From Adiantum capillus-veneris (Eukaryota > Streptophyta > Polypodiopsida > Polypodiales > Pteridaceae), in assembly GCA_014529385.2 (NCBI GenBank), contig CM043950.1, positions 81,478,843 through 81,542,842 of the forward strand: a DNA stretch of 64,000 bases, given 5' to 3'. Made by a program: the position numbers and the translations under genes. This document shows, in pieces, positions 22,910 through 34,860 of this stretch; positions within the stretch are counted from its first letter, which is position 1, and each line of letters begins with the position of its first letter. Below the pieces are notes generated by a model. That model was not told where the DNA came from. It ran no database searches and saw only the letters and a program-made list of their open reading frames with translations.

Positions 22910-23960
22910 ATGAATGTACCATCACACTATCGGAAATTTACCATCCAGGACAGAAAAATCATTATGACACCACCAGTCAGGGAAAGAACCAACCAAGAAT
23001 CTTATGATGGGCCAGAAAATGCAAAAAGGATAGACCTCGCGGAACCAGGTGAAAAGCCTCACCCGATCTATATAGCAAACGATTTAGAGCCTGAAGAAGA
23101 AGAACGGCTAACACAACTTCTTAAGAAATATAAAGATGTGTTTGCATGGTCCTATAAAGACCTCAAAGGAGTTGATCCATCGATCTGCCAACATACAATT
23201 CCTTTGAAATCAGATGCAAAACCTAGCTAACAACGTCCTTATACATACAATGATACCTTTGCTAAACGAATCAAAGAAGAGATTAATAAGCTGATGGAAG
23301 CTGAATTCATCTATGAAATTGAACATACAGATTGGTTGTCACACATTGTGGTAGTTCCCAAAACGAACGGAAAACTGCGAGTGTGTGTAAACCTCAAAAA
23401 GGTAAATGCAGCCACCATAAGGGATAATTATCCCTTCCCAATCACAGAACATGTACTTGAGTGGGTGGTTGGAAAACGGGCTTATTCCTTTTTGGATGGG
23501 TTTTTAGGATACAACCAACTGGCAATTGCAAGGGAGGATCAACACAAAATGGCGTTTGCCACAGAATGGGGAATTCATGCGTATCGAGTTATGCCGTTTG
23601 GCTTAACTAATGCCCCAGCTACCTTCCAAAGGTTAATGACGCACGCGTTCAAAGAATACTTGAGAATATTCTTAGAACTATACATGGATGATCTTTGTAT
23701 ACACTCTCTTCTATGAGGAACATATTGACCATTTGCAAAAGGTCTTTGAAAAATGCAGAATATATCGAATCTGCCTTAATCCGGAAAAGTGTATCTTTAT
23801 GGTTAAGCAAGGCCGCATCTTAGGACACATTGTCTCAAGAAATGGCATAACCACTGACCTAGACAAAGTCAAAGTCATAGTAGACCTACCTAGGCCTACT
23901 AATGCGAAACAAGTACAATCCTTCATAGGACACTGCGGATATTATTGAAGATTCATATAC
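22910..23960 (+). pseudogene. Element 1 reverse transcriptase
   Basis: RT copies the genomic RNA into DNA. Motifs in order: CQHTIPLKSDAKP, WLSHIVVVPKTNGKLRVCVN, AYSFLDGFLGYNQL, MPFGLTNAPATFQRLM and the catalytic YMDDLCI at about 23,678-23,698, followed after a +1 shift by HLQKVFEKCRIYRICLNPEKC and GHIVSRNGITTD. A TAA at 23228 precedes the fingers, and TGA at 23946 lies in GYY-stop-RFI, where a CGA-to-TGA change would explain it. The motifs are those of Ty3/gypsy RTs. Confidence 0.92.
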
Positions 23961-24551
23961 ATGTATGCGGTCATCGCACAACCTTTGTATCATTTGCTGG
24001 TCAATTTCTATTGGACCAAGGAGTGTGAAACTTCATTCCAAAAGCTGAAGGAAAACCTTATATTAGCCCCTTTGCTTAAAGCACCAGATTGGGAAAAGAT
24101 ATTCCATGTTCACATTGATGCTTCTGCATATGCAATCGAAAGTATTCTGGCTCAACCTAGAGACGGAACAATGGATTTTCCAGTTTGTTATGCAAGCCGA
24201 CAGTTAAACAGTGCAGAAAAGAACTACACAACCACCAAACGAGAAGGGTTAGGAATGATTTATGCTGTAAAGAAATTTTGGCATTATTTGCTCGCAAACA
24301 AATTTTTGTTCTTCACAGATCATCAAGCTCTTTTGTATCTGGTAAATAAACCATGCAATATAGGGAGAATTGTACGTTGGTTTATTATATTGCTAGAGTT
24401 GGATTTCACAGAGGTGGTAAAAAAGGGTAAAACCCATCTACGAGCGGATCATCTTACACGGATACACAACGGGGAAGCTTCTGAAGGAGTAGATGATGAC
24501 ATACCAGATGCTTATCTTTTCAATATTGAAATGATACCCAAATGGTCTTAG
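23961..24551 (+). pseudogene. Element 1 RNase H domain
   Basis: The frame continues from RT: APDWEKIFHVHIDASAYAIE (first catalytic Asp), TTKREGLGMIYAVKKF (Glu), FLFFTDHQALLYLV (Asp) and LRADHLTRIHNG (last Asp). RNase H would remove RNA from the RNA/DNA hybrid. It is open except for the TGA at its start, and ends with a TAG at 24549. Confidence 0.9.
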
Positions 24552-24748
24552 GAAATTGTTAGCATTCTTTTCTTTGGAAGTAGGTTTGATAATACGGAAT
24601 ACAGATCAAAATAGCAAACAATTCAACAAACAAAAAACAGCCAGTTGATAGCAGGACGACTGTATCATCTAGGATCGGACCAAATCCTACGATTATGTAT
24701 AAATCCCAAAGAATTCGAGTGCTACCTTGAAGAAGCACATGTCTAGGA

Positions 24749-26284
24749 TTGTGCTTTTCATTGTTCAACAGTGAAAACACACCAGAGACTGAACAGTTGG
24801 GGATTTATTGGCCAACTATGTATGCATACACCCATTCTTATGTTACCAATTGTATTATATGTAGTGCCAAACGACCAGTGGATCACGCGACATTGTTTCA
24901 GGTAAACATTGCATCTGCATGGAGTCAATATATCATTGATTTCTTAACCACCAGGACATTTCCTGAGAACATAACAAGAGCACGGAAAAAAGCTATAGAG
25001 TTGGAAGCTCGTGACTTTCAGTTAATTGGGAACCAACTCTATAAGCGAGGAAAGGACAATCAACTTAGAATCTGTGCAAGTGAAAGCGAATACCTACTGA
25101 TTCTAGAACATGCACATAGCGGAATAAGTGGAGGCCATTTTTTGGGCAATAAGACGATAAAAATTCTCTTAATCGCAGGAATATGGTGGCCTACATTGCA
25201 TATGGATGTTGAAGAGTTTGTAAAGCATTGTGACACATGTCAGCGCACCAAGGTGCCGATAAAGAGAGATGAGATGCCACTACGGCCAATGATGGGAGCA
25301 AGAGCATTTGCAAAATGGGGCATTGATTTTGTGGGACCTATCTCACCCCCTTCATATCGCACCCATACCCAATATATCATTGTGGCTACGAACTATCTCA
25401 CAAAATGGGTGGAAGCCAAGGCAACGCAAAAAGCAGATGCATGAACCATTGCACAATTTTTGTATGAGAATGTTTTTGTACGATATGGTTTACCAATAGA
25501 AATTGTTAGTGATCGTGGGACACATTTTCTTAATGAAGTCATTGAATATTTGCTAGAGGAATTCATGGTCATACATAGGAAATCTGCTCCATACCATCCA
25601 CAGGCAAATGGACAAGCTGAGGCCACAAATAAAACACTATGCACGGTTCTCACTAAAATCGTGTCAGAGTCAAGAATAGATTGGGATCAACAACTACACT
25701 CAACCCTATGGGCATACAGAGTATCTTACAAAACATTGATAGGAACAACACCGTACAACATGGTGTATGGCCTAAATGCTATACTACCCATAGAGTTTTT
25801 GATTCCAACTCTACGAGTAGCGAAACACTTAGAATGGACAGGGCATGAGCTCTCTTCAATAATAGATGATCTTGAAAAGCTAGATGAACTCCGCTTGAGA
25901 GTTGTAGCTTCAATCTATGTTAAAAAGAGAAGACAAAAAGAGTTTTTTGACAAGCATGTGCGCACTAAAGAGTTCAAAACAGGTGATTATGTACTTGTTT
26001 ATAATTTGAAGCAACATGCCAAGAAACTTAAAAAGCGAGGGATGGGACCCTTTGTGATTAGTGATCTATCACAAAGAGGAGCTTTCAAGCTTGCTACATT
26101 AGCAGGTGAAGAAATGTTGAACTGGATTAGTGGATGTCGACTGAAGAAATATTATTTACCACTCACACAAGATATGCTTCAACAAATTCATCAAGGAAAA
26201 CAACGAATGAAGGAAAACCAGAGAGTACAAGAAGAAGCTCAAGCAAAAGCAAAAGAACGCATTGCAAAACGAAGACTTCTGTGA
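24749..26284 (+). pseudogene. Element 1 integrase with GPY/F-like C-terminus
   Basis: Integrase inserts the cDNA into the genome. The zinc-binding HHCC region is [15 protein letters not shown] ... [11 protein letters not shown]. The catalytic triad is D in [11 protein letters not shown] in EIVSDRGTHFL and E in NGQAEATNKTL. The C-terminus has MGPFVISDLSQRGAFKLATL and CRLKKYYLP, the GPY/F-type module, without a chromodomain. A TGA at 25442 (probably from CGA) interrupts it, and a TGA at 26282 separates it from the second protease-like domain in the same frame. 24,552-24,748 joins RNase H to integrase and is broken. Confidence 0.92.
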
Positions 26285-26760
26285 CAAGAACAAAGTGGAG
26301 CACCATTGCGAATCAATGCCATTCGACTAACGAAGTTAGATGAAAACACAGTATAGCCAATAATTGTAGTCAAACTGGGTAGCAATCAAGTTGAATCGAC
26401 GGCATTGCTTGATTCTGGAGCTCAAGAAAATTTGATCTCTTACGGATTATACCAACAACTTAAATCCATAGGTCAACTTCATCCTACTCCTCAAGTGCTG
26501 GAAAGTAGTACATCACACTCGTTGACAATATTGGGCTGGACTATATTGCATGTACAAGTACATCAATATATTTACCCACACAAATTTTATGTAGTCGAGG
26601 ATGAAAGCACACAACACACAATGTTGTTAGGACAACCTTGGCAAAAAGAGTAAAATGTGGAGATAGATTGGAATGCGAATGCAGTCAAAATACAGCATGC
26701 ACAAGAACAACAGGTAATAGCCTTTGCTTAGCAATACCAGAATAATCAGCTCCAAGCAAT
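26285..26760 (+). pseudogene. Second retropepsin-like domain fused after integrase
   Basis: In the integrase frame, beyond the TGA, the reading goes on LRINAIRLTKLDENT, then STALLDSGAQENLISYGLY (DSGA active-site motif) and HTMLLGQPWQKE then NVEIDWNANAVKI. This LLGxPW...EIDW ending matches the C-terminal part of Ty3-type retropepsins. So an apparently whole protease-like fold (about 140 residues) lies downstream of integrase, apart from the protease at 21.7-22.1 kb. Stops (TAG 26354, TAA 26651, TAG 26729) show decay. An added domain in this position is unusual; its function is unknown. Confidence 0.7.
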
Positions 26761-27368
26761 GCAATCACTGGAAAAAGAGCCAAAATCAAGAGTGCCACCA
26801 AAGAACAAAATGATACCCAAGGCTAACAAACAGGTAAAAGCCAACCATGCTAACTACATACATACAAAGTCATCGACCGCAGTGCAAGATCTAGGTTACC
26901 AAAACAAGGGAAACAAGTATGGATGCGGAAGGATAGAAATGACATGGTAGACCAAAAACAATACAACGGAAGAATTCAACCGAAGCAGATAGTTCAACCA
27001 AAAACCAAGGGCATAAAACAAATATGGATCCCAAAGAAAATGCTCAGCAATAACCCAAATGTTACTTGCATTTGGATACCAAAACAAAAGCAAAAGGAAC
27101 TCCCTTCAGTACAAGCAACAACGGAAGGCAGACAGCTGCATTTGAAAAAGGACAACCGACTTATGTGTATGCCAATCAACAACAAAACAGTGGCAACACA
27201 GGAAGTAGCAAAACACCTACAAAAACCGGCAAAAACAAGCTACCAATGGAAAGCAAAAGAAATACGGTTCACAGCCATTTAGGCCAAGCCACTCCTCTCC
27301 ATAGAAACAAGTATGGCTATATCAACAGTAGCGGCAAAGCGACCGCCTTTTACAAAAAAGACAATTAA
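26761..27368 (+). pseudogene. Element 1 lysine-rich tail with W-x-P-K motifs
   Basis: Across frames 26759-26950, 26923-27282 and 27066-27368 the product is Lys/Gln/Asn-rich and carries repeats of a short motif: KQVWMRK, KQIWIPKK and CIWIPKQK. A longer version follows protease directly in element 2. Conservation between two diverged elements suggests a selected segment, perhaps nucleic-acid binding; this is inference. Frames are broken. Confidence 0.55.
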
Positions 27369-29215
27369 ACAGAGAGCAGTAGAGTTATAGATGTTACTTG
27401 CAAAGAAAACAGGAAACCTCGACGGCGAATGCCAATAAGCATCTTGCTTATTCCCTTCTCTTGCACATCATTAAATTTTCCATGCATTGACCGAGTATGC
27501 ATAAAGTAGGGCCACATTAATCGGCCAAGCATTAGCACAAATTTTTCAACCTATGCACGGCACATACTCCGTGGCGATACCTTGTCGTCCGGGAGGACTC
27601 CGGCTAGGAGGGGGGGAGGCATTCTCAAATGCAGAACCAATAGCAGAAAGAGCAAAAAAAGGGCATGATTTTTGACTATTTTAAGGGTTGTTGTTTGATT
27701 GCAAATTTTTCTTGACTAACCAAGTACATATGCCCTCATATAGCATGTATCTATAGGTATATTGGGCCAAACGCCAAATCAAGCCTCTAGGTGTGTGTAT
27801 ATAAGTAGAAATAGCCATTTTTCGGGTAAAATATTGGTAAAACGGAGAAATCCGGCCATAAAAATTGCATGTGAGTGTATATAATGTTTTGAGGTGATGT
27901 TTGTGATTTATTATGATTTTTGGGGATTTTCTGGGTTTGATTTGCTATTTTCCTTTTAACATTGCTAATTTTTAGCAGAAAAACTTCAAAAATACAAAAA
28001 GCAGGTGAAAAACGATCGTAATGAAAAAAAAAAAATGGAGATGATCAGTGACTATAGGACAACCTATGGTACAGTGGGGGTGCAATTATGAGACTGGAGC
28101 GGAAAGCGTGTTTTGGCTTGATTTTGACCGAAATGCCAAATTTCTGGTAAACAGAGCAAATGGAGTCCAAATCAAGAAATTTTTGAGCCTTAACCGCATC
28201 TCGCAAGAAGTTGGGAGCACATGTCAAATTTCATGAAAAGTGGTTCGGGGACTCCCATTATAAGATTTTTTCACTTCATTTTTAACTCATTTTCACTATT
28301 GACCTTTTGGAGAGAGCTTCTGCCACCTAGAGCGAACGGACCTTCTAGCAGCTTCTACGACGCGCATGACTACCAGACGGGCTTCAGACATGAGAGGTAG
28401 GCTCACCACCTTGAGCTTTTCGCGCATGTTTGTCGGTTTGTCGCAAAAACTATCGTAGGGTTCACACACAAAGCGGGCGGTAGAGACCTACAAGTAGAGG
28501 CAGCGACCTAATGGCTGACCCAAAAGCAACGAAACTTCATCGGCAGCTTACCCTAGCATAGGAGACCAGTCTTGGATGTCCAAAGGCAGTAGAAAGCCAT
28601 CGGGAAAAACCCTAATTCCTAGAATCCCGCAAGAGGCCACCAAATGGGAAATCGGCGAAAAGGCGCCCAAATGCTACCAAAATTCATGGGTAGGAGCATC
28701 TCAACATGCTCGACAAGTCCATGTGGCCCACATGACCAAAAAGTGACCCGAAGCGGCACTAAACTTCAGAAATGACATCTGACACACAAAGCGTCAAATA
28801 GCTCTCGCGGCTAAACCGCATGCCCGTTTGCCACCAAACTTCACGAGCAACTTTCCTAAACCATCAACAACCAAGTCCTATGGTGGTAGACCACCACAAA
28901 TCATCGAAGATATGTAAACGCAACCACGGGTGCTTCTAGAGTGACAAATTGCCAAATGAAGCTCCGGTGAAGCCAAAGCCGACAAAAACCATACGGCAAG
29001 GATCCCCAAGGGATCGGGAAGCTATGGAGAACAACATCAAGAAATTTCATCGCCAAAAAGCACTCCAAAAGTCAAAAAACGGCTCGGAGGCTCTAAAGTC
29101 CACATAGGGAGTTACTTTCTATCCATTTGACTTTTTTGTTGAAATTAAGATTAAAAGGGACTCAGGGGGACCAAGGGCAAGCACTAGTGACAAGATCCAT
29201 GAAAAAATCATCAAG
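27369..29215. other. Element 1 3' non-coding region
   Basis: 27,410-27,640 aligns by eye with element 2 at 56,608-56,830 (shared ATGCCAATAAG, TTTTCCATGCATTGAC, GCGATACC and a G-run GGAGGGGGGGAGGCATT at 27,607-27,622). The G-run resembles a polypurine tract, but no LTR start follows it. 27,740-27,800 also matches element 2 (TATGCCCTCATA). From 28,240 on the sequence is GC-richer and not recognised; no ORF is credible. Confidence 0.5.
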
Positions 29216-29526
29216 AGACATCCTACGCGTAGGATGTCTCAAGGGAATTTCTAGGCACAGATCCCAACATTTTTCATCACACACATTTTTTGAATGACCT
29301 TCACATGCTAGCCATCAAGTTTCATCACATTTGGACCAAAATTGACCTCATATGCATGAAAAAAAATGCAAAGTTAGGGCATAGAGGAAATAATGGGCCA
29401 TAGACCTACCAAATCTTGTCCAAATCACATGAAACTTGCACAACACATTCACAAGCACATAACCAACCAATCTGTGTGGTCAGAAGCAAAAATCGATGAA
29501 ATAGACATCCTACGCGTAGGATGTCT
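29216..29526. repeat. Two perfect family A palindromes, 3' side of element 1
   Basis: Perfect 24-bp copies lie at 29216-29239 and 29503-29526. They have the same arms as the leader copies, but the flanking sequence is different from that of the leader copies. This is the only place where family A is found on the 3' side of coding sequence, so it may mark either the element 1 tail or a fragment of another related element. Confidence 0.95.
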
Positions 29527-29730
29527 ATTTGACATTTTTGGCCTACAGGGGATGTTTGTCCATTCCAGATCCAATCACATCATCATCAAGAGCTCATATA
29601 CCAATTTTGAAGCCATTCTAATCATATTTGACCCCCAACACCTTCAAGATACACTTTTTGAGCCCAAAAACACTACACAGGCTCTTACAAGCATCAATCC
29701 TTGTGCAAATCCAAATCCAAGAGCATAGCC

Positions 29731-30288
29731 ATGTTCCCTAGGCCAAGGACTACCCACAGAACAAATCCCATGCCATTTTAAGACCTATTTAGGAGTTTTG
29801 GGAATTATTCAAGTCCCATTTCTTATAATGCTATTAAAAAACTTAGTATTTTTGTGTAGTTTTAGCTATCATCTATTCACGGTTACACTCTATGTTTCAT
29901 ATACCCCTTAAAACATATCTATAGGGATATGTGTATTTATATACATACTTATATGCATCAACTACAATGACATCAAAAGAATGAGGGAAGCATGGCACTA
30001 ACTCAATTTGCATTATACTACATTATTCATGTAGAAAAAGTTCTTTGAATCAGTAGCTCAGATTTGAAACATTAACATTAAAGAATTGGCTATATCAACA
30101 CTCATAAAAAGAATACAATAATCAAAAACAAATTTTAGAATTGAAGGGACCTCAAAATAGTGTGGTGTTTAGAAACACCAAGATAAAAAATAAAATCCAA
30201 TTTACATATTTACATGGATCCAAGTATTGTACAACTCATCTGAGGAAATGATACTATGTCAAGAGGCTCAATGACTATAAATACATCA
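29731..30288. other. Non-coding, nothing recognised
   Basis: AT-rich, with no credible ORF or terminal repeat. The 3' end of the minus-strand phosphatase-like gene begins at its right edge, so it may hold that gene's 3' untranslated region. Confidence 0.4.
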
Positions 30289-31110
30289 TTAAACTTTGCG
30301 TTTTCTCATGTATTGCTCCAATACGTACAAGGTTTCTCTATCACAAGCTGCTTCATTTACCAACATATTGCAAGTATACTCTCGTTTGTCCCTTGCATAG
30401 ATCCAACCAAGTAACCATGCAATGATTTTTCTCTCCAAAAAACTTTCAAGCTCTTCATTTGATTGATTCCACATTTTTGGAAAAATCAAGTAGGTTCCAG
30501 GCATATTCCACATTACACTGTAAAGGGCCTCCTAAAAAATTAAGGTATTATTTCCATTCAGATCATGAAAAATTCTCCATGCTACATCCAAGTTCTTGTG
30601 GTATACAAATCGATATCCAATTAGAAGATCTGTCTTTTGGCATGCTGCCTGTCCTGCTATCACATTAAACTTTTGATGGTGTTGTGGAAAGCATAACTCA
30701 AGAATTGGACGAGTCCTTTGCAATCTATTAGTGCTCCAAATCCACACCTCAAACCATCGCATGCAAAAATCAAGGAAAGTGAATGCATCTTTGCGAATAA
30801 AATGCCACACATTTGTACTCTCTTCAACGAGATGCATATGTTTTCCCCAATCTGGGCATACATCACCATGTTGCATTTCAATGGTCTTAAGTAAAACACC
30901 ATTGAGTTCAAGGATCAATACTCTTCTTTGTTTTCGTATAGTATCTGAGGGTGGTGGAATGAATTTCCTTCTAGGCCTATGAGTCCTCAATGACATGTGC
31001 CACCTCAATAGTAAATGCTTTGTACACTTGAAATCAAATTTATATGCTTCAGAATCTCCTGTTCCAAAACAAAGGCATGATGGTGAACCAACATTATTTA
31101 TTTTATCCAT
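30289..31110 (-). pseudogene. FCP1/NIF phosphatase-like gene, catalytic residues lost
   Basis: The frame from ATG 31110 gives a basic N-terminus then RRVLILELNGVLLK, aligning with HAD motif I (DxDxT/V) of FCP1/NIF phosphatases but with Glu and Asn in the Asp places. Motif II is WFEVWIWSTNRLQ. The segment NNTLIF-stop-EALYS corresponds to NTLLIDDSPF of the neighbouring gene, so the metal-binding Asp pair is gone too. A TAG at about 30,532 interrupts the frame, which then continues to 30289 (MWNQSNEELESFLERKI ... YVLEQYMRKRK). Active relatives dephosphorylate phosphoserine proteins such as the RNA polymerase II tail; this copy should be inactive. It is a tandem relative of the gene at 31.43-32.54 kb. 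Confidence 0.65.
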
Positions 31111-31429
31111 GATATATATAGACTTAAACCTTGAGAAGACAACAAAAGAAAATATTTTTCTTCAATACACAGAAGAAATCTTGTACAAAGAGCTCCAACC
31201 ACAAAGATAAAAGAGAGACTTCTTTTCCAAGGCTGAAAAGCATCTAGTTGATGAAATATAAAAGTGTACATATTTGGTTCATGTTCAAAAAATTGGACCC
31301 AACACATTGTTTTGGCCGGAATACTAGAGCCCAACACATTGTTTTGGTCAAAATCTTCTTAACACATTTCCACCACTTTAGATGTATGTGAACATTCCAG
31401 GTGATTGAGTCAACGCGCACGCCAAGCCC

Positions 31430-32538
31430 TTACTGGTTGTTTTCTTCCACCTGCAATAACAAATATGCTAGATTAGATTAACATTTGATTTTATTTTTTA
31501 TGTTTTTTGATAAATCTAAAGTGAGTCCTACCCATAATCTTAAGTAGTCCTTTTGTAGCTTTGATATATATACTTTTGCTGCAACTCCGCTAATGAAATG
31601 ACCGCGACCATACCCCAAGCTAGTAGCATAAGCAATAGCATGTTGATCACTCAAATTTTTTGTTTTGTGAGACAATTTTAACAAGTTCAGCTGGTTTGAA
31701 GATCCTAGTGGCACACCAAACTTGGATGCCAACATAGCTGGATCATTGCTTAAGGAGTTTACTAATTTCTTGCCTCTACTTTCTTGAACATAACTTAACT
31801 TGTTATTGCACAATGGTAGCTGTGAAGATGCACAAGATGAGATTTCCACTTCGACTGAATTGTTGTCAAGTTCTTCCCTTAGAACTTGGACATTGAACAT
31901 GCCCCATTCTTCCATAATGTCTTGAAACTTTGTAAATAGTTCATGAACCGCTGTGATTGGAGATTGTCCTAGCCGATTGAGTGAAATAACAGATCGAATG
32001 TCATCTGTATTATTTAGATTTAAAAGGTATGGTAGAAGCTCATTGCAAAGAAGATAGTCAGGCCTCCCTTGAAAACTTTCAGGATATAAGCAATTATCAT
32101 TTGGGTTAATACATCCCTTGAAAGGGCTATCATCAATGAGCAATGTATTCTTTGTACTGCATAAATTCCTGCACTGATACCAAACCCTCAACAAAGGCTT
32201 AAACATAGCCTCAACATTAGGCTTATCCGGTCTATACACTTTTCGAAGATTATGGACGTAGCAATCTTCTTGTCCCCATACCATAAAGAAATGATATTTT
32301 TTATGTGCATGCTTTTCAAAAGTGTTCACATAAGTGCAAACATTCTTTTGTAGCATGGTGGACCAAATACCAACATGAAAGTACTGACATATCTCATCCA
32401 AAAATTCAAAACAACCCGGGCGAACAACAATTGTGTGTGACCAAGGTCAATTTTGACACAATCTGTACATGGATGCCTCTTATCTTCTTTGCTGAGTAAA
32501 ACTCCATTAAGATCAAGAATGAGTGCATGTTTCTTCAT
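31430..32538 (-). pseudogene. FCP1/NIF-type phosphatase-like gene with frameshift
   Basis: Starting from ATG 32538, HALILDLNGVLLSKED is HAD motif I (DLNGV, second Asp replaced by Asn). After a one-base frame change near 32,445 the domain continues VVRPGCFEFLDEICQYF, VGIWSTMLQKNV (motif II) and NTLLIDDSPFKGCINP (motif with DD). The later 200 residues are not recognised. A GT-AG intron 31531-31451 would join LRLW to VEENNQ-stop at 31432-31430. FCP1/NIF domains act on phosphoserine of nuclear proteins; DLNG-type plant members are of uncertain activity. It lies 128 bp downstream of the ParB-methyltransferase pseudogene on the same strand. Confidence 0.65.
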
Positions 32539-33649
32539 GCTGATTGCATGAGCAATATTTTCTGCATACGATACAAAAGAATGATAACAATTTAAGTTTT
32601 TGCACTTATAACTCTCAAAACAAGGGACCATATATTTGCAGCATACAATTGTAAATTGCACACGTTTATTTACGTCTCATACTCCCATACTCATCTCTAA
32701 TGATGTTTCCTAAAAGTGATTGCATTTCTCTATTGATGTGGGAAGATTGAAAGACTAGTTTATCTCCATCTCTCTCAAAAGAATATAAGCTTCCAAGTGG
32801 CCTACGTTTTCGTGCATCAAGACGTAGCTCCTCAACGTTGATGTCTACTTGTGGCACACTGGATCCTTGATTTTGAATGTCAATTTCACCTGCAAAGACA
32901 ACATAATAGAATTTTGTATTATCTTCCAAAAAGGGACATATCTATACTAATCACATTGGAAAAATAAGTACCTTTGTTTTTCTCACCAACTTCAATCCCT
33001 TGCTCCCTTTCTTGAATGCTCTGGACTTTGTTTGTATTTGGTGTCGCTTTTCCTGTCCCTTTGTCAGTTTTTTCTTGTATGTCCTTGGTTGCAAGAGTCG
33101 CTTGGAGCTCTTCATTGGCTTCACCCTTCTTCTCACTACCCTCTGCATCCTCATCTCTTTGAGGCATGTTGTTAGTGTCGTGTGAAGGTTTTGGAGAATT
33201 TTGCACAACAAAATCACTTTGATGCTCTACAACCACCATCTCCTCTTCACTATTCCTAATGTCACTTTCATGAATTTGGGTCTCTCCAATTGTAGGTAGC
33301 ATGTTCTCGCTCTCTTTAGTCATGTCATTTGAAGTTTTTTGAGAGGTTTGTTCTACAAGATCACTTTTGTGCTCTACAAGATCACCTTTATGAAACTCTA
33401 TCTCTCCAACAATGGTGGGTAGCACTTGTGCTGCTTGAGATATGTTATCTCCGTCTTCTATTTTGTTGTCTTCATCTAAAAGATGAAAAAAGCCAAATTT
33501 TTACCAATTTAGAAAATAGTCTAGTGGGTTTTCAATAATCATAGAATCCATTTCATTTCCATCATCTAACCCAGACGTTTTATGCTAAAAAGGCTCCATT
33601 TAGCACATTAACACAAAAATGCTAACTTAGAATGATACCTAAAGCACAT

Positions 33650-34860
33650 TTGAAAGTGAGGCTTAATCTTAAGCTCCAGCCTAAGGCTTAAGTCTTAAAG
33701 TTTAGGCTTTTGTTTCAAGCCTAAAAATTAAGTCTCAAAATTTATGCTTATATTTGAAGTTTAAAATGTAAGTCCTAAGCCCTTTTTAGTCTTCATCATT
33801 CACTATGTGAAAACCTTTTATACTATGTGCACTGAAGACCTATTTATAAAACCCCTTATCTATGAGTTTTTCAAGATATCATCCAATTTTTTTCATAATC
33901 TATAAGTATTTTGTTATTTGTAACATTTTTTTGCTACAATGCTCATGAGACTGGACTCATATGGTAGTGCTACACTAACATACAAAGGCAAGGCTCAAAC
34001 TTAAGTTCGATCCTACAAAATAAATTTCAGTTTCTTGTTATAAATTATGACTCTTTCTCTTTCTTAACATATGTAATCGCTACAATAGGATATGAAATTG
34101 TGAGCTGGAAGTACTGAGGTAGGATGCTATGACAAGGACTTTTTTTGTTGAGGTAGGATTCTATGACAAGGAATTTTGAGGCTCAAACTTAATTTCATGC
34201 CTAAGGCTTAAGTCTTAACCTTAAGCTTATGTTTCAAGTGTAAGGCTTAAATCTCAAGCCATATCTAGTCGCAACGCATTCACTATGTATAAAATTATTA
34301 TATTGTGCACATTTAGGGCCTATTAAAAAAACCTCTTAAATATGAATTTTTCAAGGTATGATCCTTTTTACTTCATGATCTGTAAGTATTGCTATTTGGA
34401 AGATTATATTACTACAATGCTCTTGAGATTGGCATAACATGGTAGTGCTCATGAGCTCGGCCTCACATGGTAGTGCTACACTAACATGTGGAGGCAAGGT
34501 TCAAACTTAAGTTCGAGCCTACAAACTAAATTTCAATGCCTTGTTAGGTACAAAGACATTATGAGTTTCACGTAACATATGCAAGTGCTACACTAGGATA
34601 AGGAAGTTCAAGTCTCACTTAGAACAACTCAGCCATGACTTTTTTGATTGAAGTTCATACACAAGTACTTCACTATCTCTCCTTGTTAGGCTTGAACTTA
34701 AGTTTGAGACTCATTAGTGTTTGGTAATGATTCATTATTGTCTCACCAAAACCAAAATTTCTTACTCTTAAAACACATATGTATGTTAGCTATGCTTTGT
34801 GAATTGACACTTTAAACAAAGACATGTGCTTTGTAATGGCTCAAACTCAAGTTTGATCCC
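33650..34860. repeat. Family B palindromic repeats in the third intron
   Basis: Within the predicted intron 35088-33476 the degenerate palindrome centred on CTTAAG with arms like GAGGCTCAAA recurs near 33,661, 33,991, 34,172, 34,502, 34,690 and 34,842, accompanied by phrases such as ATGGTAGTGCTACACTAACAT. No coding signal is present in the intron. Confidence 0.75.

Larger units (their letters stand above)
15072..29730 (+). mobile_element. Element 1: Ty3/gypsy retrotransposon without visible 3' LTR
   Basis: Order: 5' LTR, tRNA-Asp primer site, leader with family A palindromes, gag with two zinc knuckles, protease, RT, RNase H, integrase with GPY/F-like tail and no chromodomain, then a second retropepsin-like domain and W-x-P-K tail, then non-coding sequence with two more palindromes. 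This matches the non-chromodomain (Tat/Athila-like) branch of plant Ty3/gypsy elements. All coding modules carry stops or frameshifts. The 3' boundary is set just after the last palindrome-bearing repeat and is uncertain, because no partner for the 5' LTR was found. Confidence 0.8.

Noticed and set aside
25395-25400. Asn in VATNYLTKW read as loss of an integrase catalytic Asp
   Set aside because: The catalytic triad is D in GIDF, D in SDRG and E in GQAEATN; the VATN position is conserved but not catalytic.
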